From: Minisyncoccota bacterium
GTDB taxonomy: Bacteria; Patescibacteriota; Minisyncoccia; Phycocordibacterales; UBA1006
Reading direction: 5' to 3'
DNA: 37,226 nt
Assembly: GCA_021209525.1 (NCBI GenBank)
Contig: JAJOIF010000014.1
Coordinates: 1 to 37,226 of the forward strand
Shown: piece by piece, positions 32,782-37,226 of the stretch
How the letters are laid out: each line of letters opens with the position of its first letter
Position numbering within the stretch: the stretch's first letter is position 1
The notes under the pieces: model-generated
Told to the model about the DNA's origin: nothing
The model's database searches: none
Seen by the model: only the letters and a program-made list of their open reading frames with translations
Program-made: the position numbers and the translations under genes

Positions 32782-33495
32782 ATGAAAAAATTACACCAAA
32801 ATCGTCTTGAGCAATTGTGGGCGCTTCTCACCGGCAAACATGTTATGATCGGCACCTATAATACACAAGATAAATACCAAGAAGAGCTCTCTGTGTATTA
32901 TCAAGGAAAATTCTTGTATCGTCATACCTATTTTAAAAATGGCCGTCTCAATACCTGTATAAGTCGCGATACCTCAGATATGTTATTGCAGTATCAATGG
33001 TATGAAAATGGCCAGCTGCGCGCTCACTTTTTTTACCCAAATCCTGCAGAGTATCACATATTGATATGGCACCCTAATGGAAAACTACACACCAAAGAAA
33101 TATACGATCGCAGCAGCGGCACCAATAGTCTTGTGTATAGGAAAATATATTACCCTACAGGTATATGTACATACATTCTAGAGCGAATCGGATCCAAGCG
33201 CGCGGGGCGTTTGCGCATTATGGAGTGGGATGAAAATGGATTACGCAAAAAAATGACCTTGATTAATTATCGTACTCGCACAAGAAAAGAATGGGTATGG
33301 TATCACACTATCGGACAAAGGCGTTTTCAAAAATATATCTATGCTTCATTTCATTGGATGCTTCACACAGAAGAATACTATGATGCTATTCGCTTGCGAG
33401 AACAAACCATCTACACCAAAACACTCTACCCTAGCGAACCACGCATTAAAACACATATGCAGTGGGATACATCAGGGTTATGTACGAGCTCATAA
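32782..33495 (+). CDS. MORN/YwqK-like repeat protein
   Basis: A 237-residue protein from the ATG at 32782 (MKKLHQNRLEQLW). Repeats of about 20-25 residues carry an aromatic-x-NG(K/R/Q)L core: YFKNGRLNTCI, WYENGQLRAHFFY, WHPNGKLHTKEIY, WDENGLRKKMTLI; more distant copies read YYPTGICTYIL and YHTIGQRRFQKY. This is the MORN_2 or YwqK antitoxin-like pattern, a beta-hairpin repeat fold. It has no signal peptide and is rich in Tyr and Arg. The function is unknown; YwqK-like proteins act as immunity partners in some systems, but no toxin is adjacent. An earlier ATG at 32752 is unlikely because it lies within 4 nt of the -10 box. Confidence 0.75.
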   Translation: MKKLHQNRLEQLWALLTGKHVMIGTYNTQDKYQEELSVYYQGKFLYRHTYFKNGRLNTCISRDTSDMLLQYQWYENGQLRAHFFYPNPAEYHILIWHPNGKLHTKEIYDRSSGTNSLVYRKIYYPTGICTYILERIGSKRAGRLRIMEWDENGLRKKMTLINYRTRTRKEWVWYHTIGQRRFQKYIYASFHWMLHTEEYYDAIRLREQTIYTKTLYPSEPRIKTHMQWDTSGLCTSS

Positions 33496-33508
33496 TATCA
33501 ATCACATC

Positions 33509-33534
33509 AAAAGCACCCCCCAGGGCGTGCTTTT
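33509..33534 (+). terminator. Terminator of the MORN-like gene
   Basis: The arms AAAAGCAC and GTGCTTTT (with inner CCC/GGG) and a T-run, 13 nt past the stop codon. Confidence 0.85.
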
Positions 33535-33566
33535 TATTATGCTTCAGACAGGATAGGTACTTGATC

Positions 33567-33630
33567 TCATTATTTGAAATTTGCTTAGAGATTTATATTT
33601 TGGTACTTGGTGTTTGATTCCTGCCTCCTA
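33567..33630. repeat. Intergenic repeat word overlapping the tatD 3' end
   Basis: ATTTGAAATTTGCTTAGAG, TTATATTTTGGTACTTGG and TGTTTGATTCCTGCCTC have the wording of copies A and B. The stop codon and about the last 10 codons of tatD (33593-33625) lie in it. Confidence 0.65.
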
Positions 33631-34483
33631 TCTTAAATAATCTACATGCATTCTCATAAAGAGTTCTCTTGACCTCTGTTTCGCTGCATTCTTTCCAGAG
33701 GGCAATACGCTTGACTACTTCTATGACATAGGTAGGTTCATTACGTATACCGCGATATGGTTCGGGTGTCACATATGGACAATCGGTTTCTGACATTATA
33801 CGATCAAGAGGTACGGCTTTGACGAGTTCTTTGAAACCAGACGCAAAGGTAATCACTCCTGTAAATGAGATATAAAATCCGAGCCCAATAAATGCCTGTG
33901 CAATTTCTGGGGTGCCCGCAAAAAAATGCACATTTCCTCGTAGACGATCGCCATGTATTTCTTTGTACGGTTTCAAAATTTCAAGAACATCATCATATGC
34001 ATCATAGCTCTTTTGAGAAGGACGAATATGCAACATGAGCGGTAAATCGCATTCAAGAGCGAGAGCGATTTGAGCATGAAAAGCCGCCTTTTGTTTTTCT
34101 AGAGAATCAGGCGAGGTGCGATAATAATCAAGTCCTGTTTCTCCAATACCTACCACACGAGAATGCGCTGCGAGAGCGCGATAGTAAGCGCTATCAAAAA
34201 CTTCCCCGCGCGAAGTAAAAGCAATCCCCTCTTGTCCAATTTCATCTGTATCATGATATGAGGCATCAGTATGAATGGGATGTAATCCTATAATAGCAAA
34301 GAGGTGCTCATGCTGATCTGCCATATCGACTGCAATCTGTGATGTTGATGCTTGTGTGCCCACATTGATAGCATATACGCCGGCGGCGCGCATGCGATCG
34401 AGCACGGCTTGGCGGTCAGTGTCATATGCCGCAAAGTTTAGGTGTGCGTGAATATCAATATAAGGAATAGATTCGTCAGACAT
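33593..34483 (-). CDS. tatD: TatD family metal-dependent deoxyribonuclease
   Basis: A 296-residue TatD hydrolase. It is a TIM-barrel enzyme with 3'-5' exonuclease activity in relatives. Metal ligands are in place: DIHAHLNF (HxH), GIGETGLDYYR (Glu), MLHIRPSQ (His), NVHFFAGT (His), SETDCPYVTPEPYRG (Asp). An insertion of about 25 residues (about 80-105, DEIGQEGIAFTSRGEVF) lies before the GETGLD strand. The last residues (NQTPSTKI) are encoded by an intergenic repeat and are probably not part of the fold. It is the third gene of perM-metG-tatD, 8 nt after metG; tatD next to metG is a frequent bacterial order. Confidence 0.95.
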   Translation of the reverse strand: MSDESIPYIDIHAHLNFAAYDTDRQAVLDRMRAAGVYAINVGTQASTSQIAVDMADQHEHLFAIIGLHPIHTDASYHDTDEIGQEGIAFTSRGEVFDSAYYRALAAHSRVVGIGETGLDYYRTSPDSLEKQKAAFHAQIALALECDLPLMLHIRPSQKSYDAYDDVLEILKPYKEIHGDRLRGNVHFFAGTPEIAQAFIGLGFYISFTGVITFASGFKELVKAVPLDRIMSETDCPYVTPEPYRGIRNEPTYVIEVVKRIALWKECSETEVKRTLYENACRLFKIGGRNQTPSTKI

Positions 34484-34491
34484 ATGAACTA

Positions 34492-35931
34492 TTATGCGGC
34501 GCGCTCAATACGCGCAAAGAGCGGTATCTCTGGTTTCGTGTTTGCAGCAATTGCTGCGTAAATACGCTCTGCCGTATGTGGCATGAGCGGCTCAAGCATA
34601 CTCGTAATATTCAGTAATTCAGTCACCATACCAGTAATACAGAGAGCGCCGGCCTGAGGGTCTTCTTTGACGAGCTTGAATGGCTGTTCGTCAGCAATAC
34701 GCTTGTCGAGCGCTTGTATACATGACCACACATAATCATACGCGCGATCAAAACGATACGCATCCATTTCTCGGTGCCATGCATCATGCGGCGCAGGTGC
34801 ACTCGTATTTGGCTGGCAATATTTTTCAGAAAGGGCAAGGAGGCGGCTCGCGAGATTACCAATACCATTTGCAAGGTGTGCTGTATATGCCTCATGAAAA
34901 CGATCTATAGTCACATCAGTGTCTTCGTATTGATGTACGTGACGCACCAAATAATAGCGCAATGCTTCGGTGCCATACTCTCGCACGAGATCATACGGGT
35001 CAATCACATTACCCAATGATTTTGACATTTTGTGTCCTCCTGAATTAATAAATCCATTAATGAGAATCTGGTGTGTTGTTGGCAAATCTGCAGCGATGAG
35101 CATTGCTTGCCACATTGCTGATTGTTGGCGCAAGTTATCCTTGCCGGCAATTTGTGTCGGTGTCCCCTCTACCCAAAATTGCGTAAAGGTTTCTTGATCA
35201 TCTGGCCAACCAAGTGTTGAAATATAATTAACGAGCGCATCAAACCACACATACATAACTTGCGTATCATCACCAGGAACAGGGATACCCCACGGCATAC
35301 GCTCAGCAGTTCGTGAAATAGAAAAATCATTAAGCCCATCAGCAACGAATTGTTTGATTTCATTAAAACGAAAATCGGGTATGACAAAATCTGGACGCGC
35401 CTCGTACAGAGCGAGTAATTTTTCTTGTAGTGCAGAAAATTTAAAAAAGTAATTCTCTTCTTTGAGTTCGGTGAGTGGTCTACCAGGATGGTGCGGACAT
35501 TCACCATGCACGAGGTCTTTGTCGGTCAAGAACATTTCACATCCTACACAGTACAGTCCTTCGTATGATTTTTTGTAAATATATCCATTGTCAGCGCAAC
35601 GCTTCCAAAACGCTTGGGCGGCTGCAATATGATGCGCATCAGTAGTACGAATAAAGTGCACATCCGGAGAGATAGCAAGCGCCTGGCGGAGTCCTTTGAA
35701 TTGCTCTGCATAATGATCTACATATGCCTGAGTATCAATACCTTGATCAACAGCATTTTGATAAATTTTTTGCCCATGCTCATCAGTACCTGTTGAGAAA
35801 AATACGGTATATCCTTGAGATTTTTTATAACGCGCAAGAACATCAGCGCGAATAATTTCCATAGCGAAACCGACATGCGGGCTCGCATTCACATACGGAA
35901 GTGTTGTCGTAATATAAAATGGTTTCTGCAT
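34492..35931 (-). CDS. metG: Methionyl-tRNA synthetase
   Basis: A 479-residue class I synthetase that charges tRNA-Met. The HIGH motif is HVGF (PYVNASPHVGFAMEIIRAD), the KMSKS motif is intact (GHKMSKSLGNVIDPYDL), and the inserted CP domain has a zinc knuckle (CVGCEMF ... CPHHPGRP). The anticodon-binding helical domain follows to the end. The C-terminal EMAP/Trbp111-like dimerisation domain found in many MetRS is absent, which fits small-genome bacteria. It lies 16 nt after perM and 8 nt before tatD. A TACAGT box 8 nt before the ATG might provide an internal leaderless promoter. Confidence 0.98.
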   Translation of the reverse strand: MQKPFYITTTLPYVNASPHVGFAMEIIRADVLARYKKSQGYTVFFSTGTDEHGQKIYQNAVDQGIDTQAYVDHYAEQFKGLRQALAISPDVHFIRTTDAHHIAAAQAFWKRCADNGYIYKKSYEGLYCVGCEMFLTDKDLVHGECPHHPGRPLTELKEENYFFKFSALQEKLLALYEARPDFVIPDFRFNEIKQFVADGLNDFSISRTAERMPWGIPVPGDDTQVMYVWFDALVNYISTLGWPDDQETFTQFWVEGTPTQIAGKDNLRQQSAMWQAMLIAADLPTTHQILINGFINSGGHKMSKSLGNVIDPYDLVREYGTEALRYYLVRHVHQYEDTDVTIDRFHEAYTAHLANGIGNLASRLLALSEKYCQPNTSAPAPHDAWHREMDAYRFDRAYDYVWSCIQALDKRIADEQPFKLVKEDPQAGALCITGMVTELLNITSMLEPLMPHTAERIYAAIAANTKPEIPLFARIERAA

Positions 35932-35947
35932 ATGACACTACTGTACC

Positions 35948-37039
35948 TTATTCAGAGGAATTATCAAACATGGTATGTTGTTGTTGCATGAGCGCGAAAC
36001 GCTTTTGTTCTGTGTCGTGCACAATTTCAAGAATCACCACAGCAACAGGAACAGCGAGCAAGAGCCCCATGAGTCCAGCGAGTTGCGCACCAATTACCAA
36101 TGAAATGATAATAATGAGAGACGGCACTCCTGTCACACTGTGAATAATGAGTGGCTGCCATACATATGTTTCTACTTGTTGTAAGAGCAAGATAAAGAGG
36201 AATGTCGTAAGCGCCATAGGAATACCTCCGGTCAAAAATGCAACCACCACCGCAAGGAACCCTGAGAGCATCACCCCATAAGGAATGAGCGAGAAGAAAA
36301 ATGCCAAAATACCCAAAATGAGCGCATACGGCACACCAATAATGAGCAGTCCGATATAGGTAAGCGATCCTTCAATAATTGCCAAAAATACTTGCCCGCG
36401 GAACCAGCCACCAATTTTAAGTCGTGAGCGTTCCCAGATACCAATAACATATTCTTCGTGCTGAAGAGGTGTGACAATACGGAGAAACTTACCCACCCCA
36501 TCATCAATCATAGAGAGGTAAAATGAAATAACCACAACGAGCACCACATTAACCATGCCGCCAAAAAATACACCGAGGCCTTCAATAATATTGAATGCAG
36601 AAATTTCACTCCGAATCATTTTAATAACCTCAAAAGGATTCATGTCGGGATTACTTGTTAATTGGGTAAGTGCTTCGCGTAAGCCAGAATCACCGAGTGA
36701 TGCAAGAAATTCTGCAAAAGGTGCATCTTCTGGCAAGAGTTGCAAGAGGGCGAGCAATTCATCGAGCAGCACAGGAATAAAGGCGTACAAGAAAAATCCG
36801 AGCAGTAATACCCCTGACAAGTAAATAATAATTACCGCAAGATAGCGCGGCACATGAATACGCTGAAACATGCGCACACCACCATCAACAAATGACGCTA
36901 TTACAATAGCGAGCAAGATAACGAGAATGGTGCTCTTTACTTGCCACAACAAGAGAGCACTCCCTAATATAATAAGAGCCATGATAATAGTGCGCGGAGC
37001 AAGAACAATTGGAGATGAAGGGGGTTCTTGATGATGCAT
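35948..37039 (-). CDS. AI-2E / PerM family transporter
   Basis: A 363-residue membrane protein from the ATG at 37039 (MHHQEPPSSPIVLAPR). It has the family's seven to eight helices: IIMALIILGSALLLWQV and ILVILLAIVIASF near the start, VIIIYLSGVLLLGFFLYAF, an amphipathic middle, and the C-terminal cluster VPYALILGILAFFFSLIPYGVMLSGF with the conserved (I/V)P-x-G motif. It is named for AI-2 export, but many members are Na+/H+ antiporters or of unknown function, so the substrate is open. The TGCTATACT box (37048-37056), 8 nt before the ATG, argues against the longer in-frame start at 37117. It is the first gene of perM-metG-tatD. Confidence 0.92.
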   Translation of the reverse strand: MHHQEPPSSPIVLAPRTIIMALIILGSALLLWQVKSTILVILLAIVIASFVDGGVRMFQRIHVPRYLAVIIIYLSGVLLLGFFLYAFIPVLLDELLALLQLLPEDAPFAEFLASLGDSGLREALTQLTSNPDMNPFEVIKMIRSEISAFNIIEGLGVFFGGMVNVVLVVVISFYLSMIDDGVGKFLRIVTPLQHEEYVIGIWERSRLKIGGWFRGQVFLAIIEGSLTYIGLLIIGVPYALILGILAFFFSLIPYGVMLSGFLAVVVAFLTGGIPMALTTFLFILLLQQVETYVWQPLIIHSVTGVPSLIIIISLVIGAQLAGLMGLLLAVPVAVVILEIVHDTEQKRFALMQQQHTMFDNSSE

Positions 37040-37047
37040 ATATGTGT

Positions 37048-37056
37048 AGTATAGCA
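37048..37056 (-). promoter_or_regulatory. Extended -10 promoter (TGCTATACT) of perM-metG-tatD
   Basis: TGC-TATACT on the minus strand ends 8 nt before the ATG at 37039. A TTGGGA 16 bp upstream, inside the repeat, could serve as -35. Confidence 0.72.
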
Positions 37057-37190
37057 TATGAGCAAGAAATCCCAAGCGCCAAATAACAAAATAAGGACAA
37101 AACACAAAAACCGGCATAACCGGTTTTTGGAATTTGAGACTTGTACCTTGTTTGTTATTTGTTTCTTGGAATTTGGTACTTTATCTTATG
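37057..37190. repeat. Intergenic repeat words at the window edge
   Basis: AAGAAATCCCAAGCGCCAAATAAC (37061-37084, in pieces shorter than this elsewhere) and, after the terminator, GGAATTTGAGACTTG, TACCTTGTTTG, TTTCTTGGAATTTGG. These are the two orientations of the AT-rich repeat, on either side of the hairpin at 37106-37128. 37191-37226 shows nothing recognisable. Confidence 0.6.
37106..37128 (-). terminator. Intrinsic terminator of an off-window gene
   Basis: A 9-bp stem AAAAACCGG/CCGGTTTTT with a CATAA loop; the T-run on the minus strand suggests it ends a gene lying to the right of the window. Confidence 0.8.
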
Positions 37191-37226
37191 ATCTCTATCA
37201 ACATCATAATAAATTGTACGAATCCT

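Overview
The window looks like a chromosomal segment of a small-genome bacterium of the Candidate Phyla Radiation (Patescibacteria, most likely the Parcubacteria group). This rests on several signs: a 23S-5S rRNA unit with no adjacent 16S and with a group I intron in the 23S gene; short housekeeping genes mixed with large secreted proteins carrying peptidoglycan-binding, beta-helix and S-layer-like domains; single-copy core genes (recA, ftsK, efp, ssb, rpsF, rpsR, rplJ, rplL, ndk, metG, tatD) in unusual neighbourhoods; and almost no Shine-Dalgarno sequences. The lineage call is inference; no 16S gene is present to confirm it. All 31 complete genes annotated here end in TAA (26) or TAG (5), and none in TGA.

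Layout. 1-650: 5' end of a histone H1-like Lys/Ala-rich gene with a one-base slip, and a small ArsR-like regulator. 647-4150: a very large secreted/membrane beta-helix protein. 4190-7970: 5S and 23S rRNA (minus strand) with their own consensus promoter, a possible leader attenuator and a 344-nt group I intron in helix 93. 8072-10475: a lipoprotein NlpC/P60-like hydrolase with a SprB-type repeat, then two tandem zinc-ribbon paralogues. 10570-13280: an MscS-related membrane protein, a winged-helix regulator and rplJ-rplL with an L10 leader and attenuator. 13539-16399: a small membrane protein, a subtilase with a peptidoglycan-binding tail, and a divergent DUF1653 gene. 16491-21630: ndk, a VirD4/TraG-like ATPase, hicBA and a cupin. 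21922-25359: a probable S-layer protein with a long structured leader, a candidate structured RNA, and a winged-helix regulator. 25539-30316 (plus): ftsK, a small membrane protein, recA and efp. 30466-37039: a membrane protein, rpsF-ssb-rpsR, a MORN/YwqK-like repeat protein, and the perM-metG-tatD operon.

Expression logic. Many genes, especially single-gene units, have an extended -10 box of the form TGnTATACT placed 6-9 nt before the ATG, so their mRNAs should be leaderless or nearly so. Long leaders are reserved for a few highly expressed or controlled units: 23S, rplJL, and the S-layer gene. Most transcription units end in clear intrinsic terminators, many of them shared between convergent genes.

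Intergenic DNA holds a mosaic family of repeats: AT-rich words of the TTGTATCTTG / TTTGGTGCTTGG type and short GC-rich palindromes of the CCCCGTnAnACGGGG type. They occur in at least seven intergenic places and in one case supply the end of a gene (tatD). No tRNA, CRISPR array, transposase or prophage was found.
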